Positions 46,201 through 59,934 of a stretch of DNA of 64,000 bases are shown piece after piece. Every line of letters starts with the position of its first letter. Position 1 is the first letter of the stretch. The notes beneath the pieces were generated by a model that saw nothing but the letters and a program-made list of their open reading frames with translations, did no database searches and was not told where the DNA came from. The stretch is taken from positions 16,915,224-16,979,223 of the forward strand of contig NC_092463.1 in the NCBI RefSeq assembly GCF_047495875.1, read 5' to 3'. Origin of the DNA: Pithys albifrons albifrons. Lineage: Eukaryota; Chordata; Aves; Passeriformes; Thamnophilidae. Both the position numbers and the translations under genes were made by a program.

Positions 46201-49200
46201 TGTGAGCTTGTAGTAGCACAGCAACATTTCAGTCAGAAGTACAACATTTAAAACCAGTTACTCTGGGAAAGTATTTGTATGATTTGATTAATACAGTATG
46301 TAAAGCTTGAAAGAATGACTCTAGCATTTATGAGGGCACATCACTTTGTAAAGCTGTTGGTGACTTATGAGACTGAATTTTAGATACAGAAAAAAATTCT
46401 CCTTTCTCAGAAATATCTTTTTTATTAAAGATGCAAAATACCAATATGCATGTCATCCTTGAAAGTTACTGGAAATATGTCCTTGTGTATCAACTTCCTA
46501 TGTAAGACCTGTAATCTCTCTATGTTGGTTTAATATTTGCTGTTGTGTAGAGCATACTATTTGTGTAAACATAATTTTTAAAGGAATTTCTTTTTACATG
46601 TTTAAAAAATCCAAAACGGCAAAAGCAAAGAAACTTGACTTGTCCTGTGAGAAATCCTTTTAATAAATCCTTTAATTTGACTAGGGAAAACATTTTTCTT
46701 TCTACTGTATTGTTTCTTTCATAAGGTTCTGTACTGTATTTTGCCATTTTGTTTCTCTAATGGTATTTTTTAGGAGCTCAAACAAAATTTAAGTCAAGAA
46801 ATAGATGAGCATCAACATGAGCTGTCAGTGCTGCAGGATGCACACAGGCAGAAGTTGGTAGAGATAAGTCGTCGACACAGAGAAGAGCTGAGTGAATACG
46901 AAGAGCGAATTGAAGAGCTTGAGAATCGTTTACAGCAAGGTCTGTTTTACCCCATGTTTCAAGAAAGCATCAAATATGCATGTAGCAGTGTAACAGATAC
47001 CAAATATGTGATGTTTAGGAATTTGAATTTCAGTTTCAGTTCAGCTTTGCGTTTGAGATGTGTGTATCCTGTATCTTACATTCACTCTGGTTGGCTTGAA
47101 CATTGGAATGGCAGCATTTCATCTCTGACATGCATCAGTCTGCAGGGTCATTTTCTATACATGTCAATCATTGTGCTCTAAATTCTACACTTTCTAGTTT
47201 TTTCTTTAACTTACACTGAATATTGGTGCGGATGAGACATACAGAATTGAAGGTAAGAAAATACCAGCACATAATTTTTGTGAGAAGTACTCTGTCCCAA
47301 CTGGGTTACTTGACAAAAGCTCAAAGATTGGGTAGTGAGGCACTGGGACATGTTGCCCAGACAAGTTGTGTTGCCTCATCCCTGGAAGGGCTCAAGGCCA
47401 GGTTGGACAGGGCCCTGTAACAACCTGTTGTAGTGGGTGCATCCCTGCCCATGACACAGGAGTTGAAACTGGATCCCTTCCAACCCAAACCATGCTATGA
47501 TTCTATGATTGCTATAAGGACCACTCCTTGGTCTATGGCATGACTAGAATGTAGGAGAACCTCAGTAGTTTCTCCAAGGAACTTTTTGTTGTTTTGTAGG
47601 TATTTCATATTCCCTAAAACCAGTCATGTCAGTCAGGTTTCCTCTAGGGGTTCTTGCACAAACATGTAAGATTTCCTTGTAAACCTCTGTTTTATTATTT
47701 ATTAAGACTTTGACTTCTAAAGAGTATATACTCTCCTTTTGGAATGAGAGATCCATTTCCTTCCTGGGAAGAAGAGAAGTATTTTCACAGCCTCTTAACT
47801 TCTAAGGTTGTACTGATAGGGAACTTATTTCTAAAAATCAGATGCCTATCAAGATGTAGCCTGTTTTTCACTCCATGTACATACACCAGCAGGACTAATT
47901 TAATGAAGTCAGAGGCAGAAATCCCTTATCTTTCACATTACCAGTTACCTGCAAAATAAGTACTGCTCACACCATTGAGGAAGTACAGTATGTTATGTTT
48001 TTGTTCTGTTCATTCAGTCAGATGACATAATAGGGCCTGGGGCAGGGGCAAGTGTTTGAGCTTACACTGAAGTGAGTTGACAAGCAGTGTGCTTTCATTT
48101 ATGGTTTTTTTTCTGTACACTCTTGATGATGCTTTTCTGTACTCTCTAACTTACCTGGAAATTACAAAGGATTGTACAGGAGTATGGATGTCATGATAGT
48201 ATGATGGATCTGTAAAAACATTAATTCTAAAGAATGTTTTTCTTCAGTTGAAAAAATTTTGTGCATCAGTTAGCAAATTGTTCTCTAACAAATGTTTGAA
48301 ATCTAATTCAATTATAAACAGATTTTGCATCAATCTGAATTAGATGGGGTTTGATAAACTATTCGTAGAAAATTGAGTGATTCCAAATCCTGATAAAGTA
48401 AATTCTGTCATCTCCTCACCAAGACAGATGAGGATCAAGTATTCTAATTAAATTGTGAACAAAATATGTCTTGCAACACTTAACTTTCCAAATTATTTAG
48501 AGCTAGGTATGTGTCAGTATTCCAGTAGCTACTTACAAACCAGTAACATGTATAGCATGGCTTCAAATGTTTAACCTGTTTTAAGTGAGCTTCCTGTTGA
48601 TGACGATGATGTCTTTGTTTTAGGCTGTTTCCTTCTGTCAGGAGAAGAGGTGGAAGAAGAGATTAAGTAAAAGGTCTAGAGTGATGGTTTTGGTTAATAC
48701 TACAGACAATCTCTTTTGCCTTTTAGGTGGTGTGAGCACTGATGCCATGGATGATTCTAGAATTACTGAACAGAAAAAAAGTGCTCAGAGTCTACAAGGA
48801 GGAAGAGTGGAAGAGCTGAAGGTTGTAAAAGACATAGAGGATGAAATAAGACAATTAAATCAGAAATTGTCTTCTGCCAAAGCAGAAAACAAAAATCTTC
48901 TGAAAGAGCAAGAATTGTCAAAGCTAGAAAAAATCCAACTAGCACAAGATTATGAAAAGCTGAAATATGAGTTTAGTGTGCTTCAAGGATCTCTGGCAGA
49001 ACATGATGCTCTCCTGAATGAACAGAAAAAGCCCCAGTCAAAGACATCATTACCACAAGATGTTGTCAGACTACAGCAAGCATTGTCAGGTACTAAGATT
49101 ATGGGGGTTTTTATTAATATTTTTTATTTTTAGTGAATTTTTATGGGTTTTCACATTTAAAACTCAATATGAGTTTGGAACTGAATATGAGAATACGTAC

Positions 49201-52200
49201 CTCTTAAATGTTGCTCCTTTAGAAAAGCATTGCCCATTGAAGTAAGGCTAAGCAGGAGAGGAGATGGAATTAGAATTAGCTTGATCATCATAGAAGTTTT
49301 AGATTAGGTAAGTAATAGTGTCTGCCAGCTGTTTGATAGGGGTTTTTTGTTTAAAGGCAAGTAAGCCTCAATAGAGGTTGGTTGTTTAAATTCTAAGAGT
49401 ATGTTTTGTGTGTGTGTTATAAAGCACTCGGTTGCTAATATCTTCTCCTAAAGGAAACACTGTAACATGCCTGTTTAAGAAATACACATGTAGGTAGAAA
49501 ATATGTTAACATTGCATAACTGCTAAGCTGTAGTACCAAAGTCCTTCTAATGTGGAATCAGCTGTAAAAGTAATGCTCTGCTTTGTGGTGGTACTGATGG
49601 TACATTTGAATCTTTTACAATACTGATGTTTCTCATCACAAAATGCTGTGAAACTGTTCTCTTCTGAGCAGCAGATTCTGTTGGGACAAGGTGGGAGAAT
49701 GATTCGGTTCTATCATTGCTTGAAAAGTAGTAAAATTATGTGTTTTATTTCATTTTCCTTTATAGAAGCAGAAAATGAAATAGCAAGACTTTCCAGTTTA
49801 AATCAGGTAAAGCAATTTCTAATTTAAGCCAACAACAAAATTCATAATGGTAGTAACTGAGAGAAAACACATGTTTTGGCACTTTGTTTTTTAAGCATTC
49901 ACACTTCTATATAAATAACGCTGTAATGTAAAAGGAAATAATTGCCATTTAATTCTATAATTACACTTGAAATTGATAGAAACAATATATGTTGACTTGT
50001 GAAACTCCACAGTGTATTCTGTTGAAAACCAGTGAAGTTCCATGTATCTCACTGTTATGCAGGCAGCTGTAACATAAATTTTTAAAATATTAACAGTGCA
50101 TTCTGTAAAATATGTAATTTTTCACTTCTGCTTTAGCATGTTTCAGTTTTGACACCAGCTGTAAAATACCTCTCTTCTGTGTAGTAGTACTCTGTAATAC
50201 TAGAGTCCATCTTGCTGATGAGGTTAAGCAGTGAAACAGAGTTGTTTGAACACAATTTGTAGTTTTTGGCCTGCTTGACTTTATAAACTCTCAGACTTGA
50301 GAGATTTGGTTTGGTTTGCTTTGTATCCAAAGCATCTTTTGACTGTGGCCTTCTGTGTTTTGCATGTATTCAAAGGTTCCCATGACATTTTTTATAATGA
50401 TGTTACTCAGGTGCCCTTGATTAGCACTCCTGTTTCACTGTGCAGCATGCTACAATTAGGGTGTCTTTTGCAGATACAGTAGTTTATCCCAGTTGTCAAT
50501 CATACCTCAGAGGTGGATATCATTTCTTACCACACCATGGCTTTTTGTGCAGGAGTTTATAAACTGTACTCCTAAACTGAGTAATGAGGAAATAAGTGGT
50601 GTGTGTATGAATGGTAGAGAGAAATAGTTCACAGTGGAGAATTTTTAACTGGGGTATTGTTCATGTAGGCTTACAGATTCTAACATAAAAATGCATGCTT
50701 TGCTTTTGATTTGGGGGGAAACAGTCTCAAATCGAAACAGTTCATAAACTTCAACAAGATAAAATCTAATATTTATAACTTTTTTTATCTTGAGGGACTT
50801 GAGAAGGAACTGATGAGTGCACAACATAAACATGAGAATATTCTTTCTTCGAATACAGAGGATCAGAATTCAGAATTAAATCAGTTAAGACAAGATTTGG
50901 AAAGGAAACAACATGAATTAGATGAAAGCATTGCTGAAAGAGAAACATTAATAGAGGAGCTGGAAGAACTAGACAAGCAGAATCAAGAAGCTACTCAGGT
51001 AATAAATACTGCAACTAATTGCTGAACTGCTAAATAAGTATTTAGGTTTCTCTGTGTGCTTATCTTTTAAGTTGATCTTAGAACATAGCAGGGAAATAAA
51101 AGTTATCCTCCCAGGCTTAAAAAGAATATTTGGGCCAGTACTTTTGCATATTTGCTATCTCAGTGCAAAATTCTGAAGTGCAAGAAACACCCTTGTTATG
51201 GACAAAGAAATAACATGGCATGTCAGCTCTCTGTAAGGGCTGTTACTTTACAAAGTCCAGTTAAATAGTACCTGATTTTTCATTGCAGGATTTCTGGTGG
51301 AATTTAACCAGAAAATACTCTGATGTGGCTGAATTACATGAATGATTTTTTGAAACTTTTTTTCCTTTCATAATTTTTAATTGTGTTGAATATTTAAGTT
51401 ACTATAAGTTACAAGTTCTTTATAATACAAGCATTCGTGGAGTAAAAAAGGTGACCAATTATATGTAATCAGAATTAAATTATACTTTTTTTGTCACAGT
51501 TCCAATATGTTTGACCTGTAAACTTAAGAGTTCAAGCCACCTGTTTTCAAGATTGGTTGCTACATGAAATTGAACATTTAAAGTTTTTCTTGTGAAATGA
51601 ATCCAAGCAAGTCTTGTTTAAAAATAAACTCAAACAAGAAGCTGAAAATATAATATATGGCTATTTTAAATGTGATCCCACCTGGTTTTTAAGCAGTACA
51701 TGTTTGGTTTGCTGCATTCCAACTGCCTTGACAAATTCTGACAGTCCTTTTTTGCTTTCCTGGATTTAGGTAATTGGGGTTCTTTTAGTGAGATAGGGAT
51801 TTTTTTGGTTGGTTTTTTTTTAGTGAAGTGTAATCTGTTCTTTGATATTTAAGTAATTTAATATTGTGTAGTTGATAGTACTTGCCAACTTATGTTGGCA
51901 ACTAAGAAACATTTTTGTTTCTTCTCAATTTTTTTTTAGAGGTTAAAAATGAATGAAAGGCATAGTTGCAACTGGTTCTCCTATCCTAATGAATTCTTAT
52001 TTTTATGTTCCTTTCAGCATATGATTACACTGAAAGAGCAACTGTCAAAGCAACACACAGAAACTGATAGTATCATCAAACAGCTGAAATCTGACATAGA
52101 TTTTGAAAGAAGGAAAGTATCAGAATTAGAAACTGAGAAGATGAAATCTATTGAAGAGTTAGATAGTCAGAAAGAAAAACTAAGCCAATGTTCATATGCA

Positions 52201-55200
52201 CTTAATGATTTGCATATAACTAAGCAGCAGCTACAAGATAATATTAAAAATCTTCAGGAGCAATTAAGGAAAGCCCAGGACTACAATTCACATAGCAAAA
52301 AAGAAATTGAAGAGTTGCAGCACAGACTCAAAGAAAGAGAGGAGGAATTTCGTGTATCCTTGAACAAGTTATCAGAAAAAAGTAGTGAGGAATCTAACTA
52401 TGCTGGTCAAGATCTGATTCTGAAAGAAAGAGAAGTAGAAATTGCAAAACTACAGAGTGACATTTCAGAAAATAAACAACTAAATGAAGACTTAGAGAAA
52501 TCTCTGTCTAACCTCAGAACAGAAAATGGAAAGCTGATGACAACCATTGAAGAACTAAAACAGGAGTTAAATGATGCCATTTCTGAGAAAAATAAAGTTT
52601 GCTTGGAAAAAGACACCGTCGTGGAGGCTTTGAAAATGGAAAAGAAGCAGTTGGAGAGTGAATTAAACCAGACAGAGAAGAGGCTCTTGGAACAAGCACA
52701 TAAGTATAAGCAAACTATTGAGGAGTTGTCAAAGGCCCGCAGTATGGACACCACTGCTCTGCAGCTTGAGCATGAGCGCCTGGTGAAGCTCCACCAAGAG
52801 AAAGACTTTACGATTGCTGAGCTGAAAAATAGCATTGAGCAGATGGAAACGGACCATCAGGAAACAAAAGAGATGTTGACTACCAGCTTGGGAGGACAAA
52901 AGCAGTTGACAGATCTCTTAAAAGAGAAAGAAGTATTTATTGAGAAATACAAAAATGAAGCCTTACAGGTGAAGCAGGAACTTGAGGAATATATGAAAGT
53001 CTCAAAAAAGCAGGATGTCCTCAAACAGAACTTGGAGGAAAAAGACAGAAGTCTTGCAGTCATGAAGGAAGAAAATAATCATTTGAAAGAAGAAATTGAA
53101 CGCCTTAAGGATCAGCAAAGTAGATCTACACCTGTGGTTGAGCCTAAAACTTTAGATATTATTATTGAACTTGAAAGTGAGGTTACACAGTTAAAAGTGA
53201 TAAAAAATAATCTTGAAGAAGAAATAGAATTTCTCAAAAAAACAATAGAAGATCAGAATCAAACAGCAGTGAAACTTCAGCAGTCATTGCAGGAGCAGCG
53301 AAAAGAACTAGATGAGTCTAAATTTCAGTGTGAGCAAATGAATGTCACACATGAAAGACTCTTTTTAGAGAAAGATGAGGAAATTAAAAATTTGCAGAAA
53401 ACAATTGAACAGATTAAAACTCAGTTGCACAAAGAGAAACAGATTATTCAGACTGATTCTTCTGACCTTTTTCAGGAAAGCAAAGTTCAGACTCTTAATG
53501 GAGAAAATGGAAATGAAAAACATGACTTATCTAAAGCTGAAATTGAAAGATTGGTCAAAGGTATCAAAGAAAGAGAGATGGAGATTAAGCTTCTAAATGA
53601 AAAGAATGTTTCTCTAAGTCAGCAAATTGATCAGTTATCTAAGGATGAAGTTGGTAAACTTACTCGGATCATTCAAGAGAAGGATTTGGAAATACAAGCT
53701 CTCAATGCTCGAGTTTCCTCAGCTTTTCGGCAGGATGTTCTTAGTCTTCAGCAGCAGCTGCAAGCTTATGTGAGGGAAAGAGAACAAGTACTAGCAGTTC
53801 TAAGTGAAAAGACAAGAGAAAACAGTCAGTTAAAAACAGAGTATCGTAGTATCATGGACATGGTCGCTGCTAAAGAAGCAGCTTTGGTGAGGTTGCAAGA
53901 GGAGAATCAAAAATTATCTTACAGATCTGAAAATAGCAGTCAAGACATGTCTAGAGAAACTATTCAGAATTTATCTCGTATCATTCGAGAAAAAGATATT
54001 GAAATAGATGCTCTAAGTCAAAAATGCCAAACCTTATTGACTGTCTTGCAGACATCCAGTACAGGTGCTGATAATGGGTCAGGAGGTGTGAACAGTAACC
54101 AGTTTGAGGAACTTCTACAAGAACGTGATAAACTAAAACAGCAAGTAAAGAAAATGGAAGAGTGGAAACAGCAAGTCATAACCACAGTTCAGAACATGCA
54201 GCATGAGTCTGCTCACCTCCAGGAAGAGTTACACAAGCTTCAAGCACAAATTTCATTTGAAAGTGATAGTACTTCAAAGCTGCAGGTGGATTATAATGGC
54301 TTGATTCAGAGTTATGAACAGAATGAGAAGAAGCTGAAAAGTTTTAGTCAGGAATTAGCGCAAGTTCAGCACAGCATAGGACAGCTTTATAACACCAAGG
54401 ATATTCTCCTGAGTAAACTTGATTTGGTAACACCATCTGTGGCAGCAGCTTCCACTGTTTCACAGCTTTCAGGAGTTCAATACAGTCCTCCTGAAGTACC
54501 CAGTGATGAGTGTAAACTCCTTCAAAATGAGTTGGAACAACTGAAAAAAAAGTTGCAGGAAAAAGAGTCAACTATTAGGACTCTTCAGGAAAACAATCAA
54601 CGATTATCTGATTCTGTTGCTACAGCATCAGAGATTGAAAGAAAAAGTCAAGAAGGGACTGAGTCAGAGTTGAGGCAGATCAAAGAAAAACATGATGTCT
54701 TACAGAAATCGCTTAGAGAAAAAGACATATTAATTAAATCTAAAAGCGACCAGTTACTTTCTGTGAGTGAAAATCTTAGTAACAAAGAAAATGAAAATGA
54801 GCTTTTGAAGCAAGCTGTGACTAATCTAAAAGAAAGAAATTTAATTTTAGAAATGGATATTCGAAAACTGAAAGAAGAAAATGAAAGAATAGTTGCAAGG
54901 TGTAGGGAAAAAGAAACAGAATTCCGTGCACTTCAGGAAACTAATATGCAATTTTCGATGATGCTGAAAGAGAAGGAGTTTGAGTCTCACTCAATGAAGG
55001 AAAAAGCTCTTGCTTTTGAGAAGCTGTTGAAAGAGAAGGAACAGGTATGTGTGAATTAGCCACATGGTAATGTATTTTTGTGGACATGTAGCCCTCAAGT
55101 GTTTGCCTGAAATATGTTTGTGACTCTTTACTGCATTACACTCACCAGAAATCCTTCCTCTGCAAAATTAAGAAATTAAGTCAGCAGGTGAGTGCTTGAC

Positions 55201-58200
55201 AATGTTATCTGTTAATTGTGCAACCATAAACTACTTTTTTTGAAATCGCTCATTTATTGAACAGCTGCTTAATAATTTACTTTGGTCCTCTTGTTCATTA
55301 AGTGTTCTGTATGGTTTTTACTCAATTTGTGGCGCTCAAACTTCTGCAGAGTGGGCCAGCAGGACTAAGTTTCCAATGTACTTTTCTCTAGTGTTTGTTA
55401 CTCCAATGGAGTTGCATCTCTGAGATAAATGGGTCTTTTGCTTTTATGACTGGAGAAAGTCCTTTAAAAAAAAATTAAGTAATGTGTGAATTGCTACTTC
55501 TGTTTGAGAAACAGGTGTTAAGTACAGTGCAAAAGTCTTCCTTTAGTTTTGAGAAGCACTTGACAGCAGAACTTCAGGTTGCAGATGTTTTTTGTTTGTT
55601 ATTTGGCTCTGAAAGTGAGTATGTCCGAGGGGACAGTTTTTTCTGGTAATTAATTCTAAATAGATAATTTTTTCTTTCCTCTGTACTGTCCAGGTCCCTG
55701 TTCTCTTTGCCATGGTGGATCTGGTTGCCATTTGTCAATCTTGTCCTACAGTTGTCTGACTCCATGCATAATGTTCTTATTCTCCCTGTTATCTTTGTCA
55801 TCCCTTTTCATTTTCCAAGATTATGAGCATTACCCATTGTCAGAGAGTGATATTTGCACAAACTCTTTGTAAGTAACTTGGCATTAATTTTTCTCCCACA
55901 GTGTAAGTATAAGAAAAAATACCTCGAGTCATGAAATGGGTTGTGTTGGAAGGGATCTTAAAGATCATCTCATTCCAACCCCCCTGCCATGGGCATGGGA
56001 TACCTCCCCCTGGACCAGGCTGCTCAGAGTCCCTGTTGCTGGGGCTGTTGTGGTGCCTCACCACCCTCACATGTCTTTGAAACATTTTCAAACCACCAGC
56101 TACATCTGCAGTGTAATGTATTGGAACAGAAAAATATTAATTACATTTAACCATATGTATATTTTTAAATTTATAATTTAGAAGTCTCAACTTTGTCATA
56201 ATATATGTGAAAAACTAGGATAATTTTTTGAGATGTTTGACATAAGACAGATGTTCAGCTCATTTTGCTCATAGCAGAGGTTTCCCTATCATGTTGTAAG
56301 GGAATACTACAGAATAGTGAAGAGGTTTATTGTCTCAAAAGTGCAGGAAATTGTGAAAAATTAGCTTTGAATTACCATTGGGACTTAGGTTCATCACTCT
56401 TGCCCATATAAAACACACTAATATTTTACAAATTGAGAATGTTACTATTTTGGGGGTTTTTTATTCTGACTTGTGAAAATGTCCTGTGTCTGGCTGACTT
56501 CTTTGTGTTGCATCTCATTGGCCTACACAGTGTGGAGACAAAAGGCTTCTGGTTTCACAAGCATGGAATGTTTGTCTGCACATTTTATTTGCACTAATCG
56601 ATGAAGTTCCTGTTAACACGCATTGCATTTGCCATGGAGAACTCAAGCAGTTGTGTATTTTGTGTGTTTGCATGTGTCAAAAGATAGCACAACATAAAAA
56701 AGAGGTTTGCCTGAAGGTTTATGGTTCTACTGCAAGAAGAATTATACTATTTTTAGTACATTAATAAACGCCAATAATTGAAGCTCTTTGTTTGTATCAC
56801 TAATATTTGGTTTACTTCTGTCCAACATACTCAATAAAAATAACTGCTTTCTAAGCAACATATGAAACCAAAGGAAGGAGCAGGCTGAAAAGTTGCAAAT
56901 AACTGAAAACACATTCAGATGTACATGTGAATTCTGAAACTGATATAGTCACACTTCTTCATATGCTAATATAAAGTTGCAGCAAATTTTATTATTCATG
57001 GAAAATTGACACATGACAATTTCATGGACGTTGCTGTGATTCATTGAAGGCTAATTTTGGGAGTGATGTCACCTTATGGTTTGTTTTTAAAGGTTTCTTT
57101 GTGTGTTTAGTCTTCTTAAGTTCAGACAAGTTGACTGATGCTTTATTTGTGCATGGCCTAAAAAACGGATATATCAGAGAATAGATTCCAAACACTGGGC
57201 CCAAAGTGAAATTTTCAAGTATACAGGTGTGTGAGGCACTTTGTACATAATACATATGCCTCATCTAAAGAGACCTGGTATCTGTTCACAGCAGTCAGTT
57301 AAGGCAATGCCCTGTATAGTGTCTTCTAGCAATAACTTTTACTCTGTATTGTGATATGTAAGTGAAATGACTTCAAAATAATTCTTTTCCCCAGTATTTT
57401 TCTGTGTTGTAAGGCCGTAAGTATCCTGCCCTTTTCCTTGTTAGATCAGTGGTGTGGTGTCTTTATGCTCTCCTGGGCAAAGACAGTGTCTCTTCTGGTA
57501 AAACTCTTGGCTGTGTTTGAAACGTTTGTTTGTGTCTTTAACAGGGCAAGACAGGAGAATTGAATCAACTGTTAAATGAAGTTAAATCAATGCAGGAAAA
57601 GGCTGTTACTTTTCAGCAAGAGAGAGACCAAGTCATGGTAGCACTCAAACAGAAGCAAATGGAGAGCAGTGCCCTGCAGAATGAGGTACACCACCCAATA
57701 ATTTAAAGTTGAAAGAAATAAACAAAGAAAGAGTAAAAAATTGCATCTGTAATATTTTCGGGATTATTTTTAGTGACAGTCACTTGTTAAAAGCATTTAA
57801 AATCAATACACATGCAATGTGCTTCAATGGAGATATTATATGTTGACTTAAATTATTTTTATGAGAACTGATAGTACAAGCAACTGAAGGTGTGTGTACA
57901 CAGGTACAGCATCTGCATGAGAAGGAGCAGCGCCTGAACCAGGAGCTGGAGAGGTTACGCAATCACCTTTTAGAAATGGAAGATTCCTACACAAAAGAAG
58001 CTTTAGCTGCAGAAGACAGAGAGGTCAAACTAAGAAAGAAGGTTCTGGTTTTGGAAGAAAAACTCTTGTCCTCATCTACTGCAGTGGAGAATGCCAGGTA
58101 GTCTTTTAAATATCACAGTTAACTGGATTGGTACTGATGGCTCTGTTTTACTGATTGGCCATTCTACAACATCCTAAGCACTTAAGAGAACAAAAAGATA

Positions 58201-59934
58201 CGAACTCTGATGGGTGGCAGAATCTGGGATGCTACAGCCAAGCACATGTTTTTATTTATTTGCCATAAACATGCCCAGCCAGAACAATGAAAACCCAAGT
58301 ATTAAAATTACTCAGTGCTCATCTTCACTGCTTTAGTATTTTATTTATATGAATGTTGGCTACTTTTCTTTTTTATGTTATTACAGTTATCCAAATGAAC
58401 AAGTATTTTAATTAAAAAATATCTGTGTAGCTGCAGTCTTTTTTTTCTTGATGTGTCACAGATAGATTCTGCTCTTAACTTTCTCAGTAGAGAGGTTTCT
58501 GAGTTGAGCAGAATTCATTGAGAAAAATTGGAGAGAATGTGGAAGTGTTGGGAGAAGGTTGTGTGAAATGAAAATATTTCTTAATTCTTCATTAACTTTT
58601 CAAATGCCTTTCAAGAAATACTGCCTGGCATGTACTCTTTAAAAAGACTGGCACAGGAGTGGATCAGGTTCATAATATTTTTGCATAATGGGAAGGTAAA
58701 TGGGGCGTTCATTTGTTAGTATGGAGCTACATTTACAGATACTGGGGCTTTTTTCTTTTTCCAATGCGCTTCAAACAAAAGCAGTTGTTTGGGTTTGGGG
58801 TTTTTTTTAATTTTCAAAATTTTATTGCCAGACTTCTTAAAATCTGTTGTTAGTTTGGAGGGTTTTTTTGGTGTGTTTCTTGTTTGTTTTTAAAGAGGGA
58901 TTAGGGAAGGAATGCCTTCATTTTTAGAAGATGACCTGAAAAATTTGTGGTTAGCTGTTTCTGCTGATTTAATTTTCTCTGTACCTTCTGTTATTGCCTT
59001 CCTAAGTAACGTGTCTTATTTTCATTAAGTCATCAGGCCAGTCTGCAAGTTGAATCTTTGCAGGAGCAGTTGAACTTGGTTTCCAAGCAGAGAGATGAGA
59101 CTGTGATGCAGCTGACCATCTCCCAGGACCAAGTGAAACAGTATGCACTGTCTCTGGCCAACCTGCAGATGGTACTAGAGCAGTTCCAACAGGGTAAGGT
59201 TTGTCAAGAAATAGCGAAGATCACAGCAAGCATTTTTCATAGCTATTACATTTTGCTGCTTTTGAAATATTACTTACCTGGCCTTCTTTTTGATTGCCTG
59301 AATTTCAGAATCTGATTTCTTTTAAAAAATGTGTAAAAACAATTCTGGCCGTGTGAAAACTGATTATCAGTATCCATTTGTAAAATTTAAATTCTACCTC
59401 ATGAAGACCAGATATGATAATGCTGCATATCCCTAAAAGAGTTACATGTTGCTGATGAAGATTTGTTTCATTTTGTATTTTTAACTCTTTAGAAGAAAAA
59501 GCCATGTATTCAGCAGAGCTGGAGAGACACCAAAAACAGAGCACAGAATGGAAGAAAAAAGCAGAAAACCTGGAAGAAAAAGTTGCATCACTGCAGGTGG
59601 GCTGAATAATGAAACTGAACCCAAAGAAACTGAATGCTAATTCTTGACTAAACAAGCAAAGTAGCATTTCTCTGCTGACCATCCATTTTCTGACTATGTT
59701 TGCAATACATTCATACACAAGAACAAGTCATTGAAGTCTCTGCATCTGTTACGTTTGATGTGTGTTGTGCAAATGTAGTTGCATTAGTGATCTCCATTGC
59801 TTTTCTTTTTGTCCCTTTCCTACCCTCTATTTAGGAAAGTTTAGAAGAGGCAAATGCTGCTCTGGATGCAGCATCCAGACTTACTGAGCAGCTTGACATC
59901 AAAGAAGAGCAAATTGAAGAGCTTAAGAAAGAAG
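40295..59934 (+). CDS. TRIP11: TRIP11 (GMAP-210), golgin; first 15 coding exons, 3' end outside window
   Basis: GMAP-210 is a long coiled-coil golgin that tethers vesicles at the cis-Golgi and anchors IFT20. Exons: 40295-40433, 42618-42694, 43746-43856, 44948-45223, 46022-46090, 46774-46939, 48727-49089, 49766-49806, 50795-50998, 52018-55044, 57545-57685, 57904-58097, 59030-59193, 59493-59596, 59835-59934. All phases connect: 5176 nt, 1725 codons, ending in phase 1. The N-terminus [18 protein letters not shown] with the Ser/Gly/Thr-rich stretch to about residue 38 is the ALPS motif, which binds highly curved lipid membranes. The rest is heptad-rich coiled coil. The C-terminal GRAB domain, which binds Arf1, should lie beyond 64000. 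Conserved stretches such as [20 protein letters not shown] and [13 protein letters not shown] agree with the family. Start context GCGATGG is good. Confidence 0.96.
40434..42617 (+). other. TRIP11: TRIP11 intron 1
   Basis: About 2.2 kb with donor GTAAGG; the first about 130 bp are still CpG island. The rest is AT-rich with no recognised repeat or exon. The T/G-rich run near 42155-42215 is low complexity. Confidence 0.55.
42695..44947 (+). other. TRIP11: TRIP11 introns 2 and 3
   Basis: These surround exon 3 (43746-43856). Open frames at 43310-43612 (minus), 43377-43622 and 44351-44602 have no recognisable domain and are judged non-coding. No mobile element was recognised. Confidence 0.5.
46940..48726 (+). 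other. TRIP11: TRIP11 intron 6
   Basis: About 1.8 kb between a GTCTGT donor and a TTTTAG acceptor. It contains the CR1 copy at 47318-47506. The frame of exon 6 stays open into the intron to 47181, which is chance read-through. Confidence 0.6.
47318..47506 (+). mobile_element. CR1 LINE 3' end, sense, TRIP11 intron 6
   Basis: Recognisable CR1 3' blocks: ATGTTGCCCAGACAAGTTGT, CTCATCCCTGGAAGGGCTCA, AAGGCCAGGTTGGACAGGGC, GATCCCTTCCAACCCAAACC, and a terminal ATTCTATGATT microsatellite-like end. It is truncated at its 5' end. Confidence 0.93.
49090..50794 (+). other. TRIP11: TRIP11 introns 7 and 8
   Basis: AT-rich sequence around the 41-nt exon 8 (49766-49806). No repeat recognised. Confidence 0.5.
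50999..52017 (+). other. TRIP11: TRIP11 intron 9
   Basis: About 1 kb of AT-rich sequence with a T/G-rich run at 51797-51822. No other feature. Confidence 0.5.
52018..55044 (+). CDS. TRIP11: TRIP11 exon 10, giant 3.0-kb coiled-coil exon
   Basis: One exon of 3027 nt encodes 1009 residues (codons 483-1491), starting [12 protein letters not shown] after acceptor CTTTCAG and ending KEKEQ before GTATGT. The frame is also open for 69 nt upstream of the acceptor, which is intron by position. The content is almost entirely Glu/Lys/Gln/Leu coiled coil. The same giant exon is a known feature of vertebrate TRIP11. Confidence 0.95.
55045..57544 (+). other. TRIP11: TRIP11 intron 10
   Basis: 2.5 kb between exons 10 and 11. 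It contains the antisense CR1 copy at 55928-56070. The remainder shows no exon, RNA gene or other repeat. Confidence 0.6.
55928..56070 (-). mobile_element. CR1 LINE 3' end, antisense, TRIP11 intron 10
   Basis: The plus strand reads TCATGAAATGGGTTGTGTTG, GAAGGGATCTTAAAGATCAT and TGGACCAGGCTGCTCAGAG, the reverse complement of a CR1 3' end. The 5' side is truncated after the CTCACCACCCTCAC block. Confidence 0.92.
58098..59029 (+). other. TRIP11: TRIP11 intron 12
   Basis: 0.9 kb, with T/G-rich low-complexity sequence at about 58788-58892. No exon or mobile element recognised. Confidence 0.5.

Noticed and set aside
53375..53596. Alternative-frame ORF within the large TRIP11 exon, and minus-strand frames at 52407-52835
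   Set aside because: They are out-of-frame shadows of the coiled-coil exon with no independent support.
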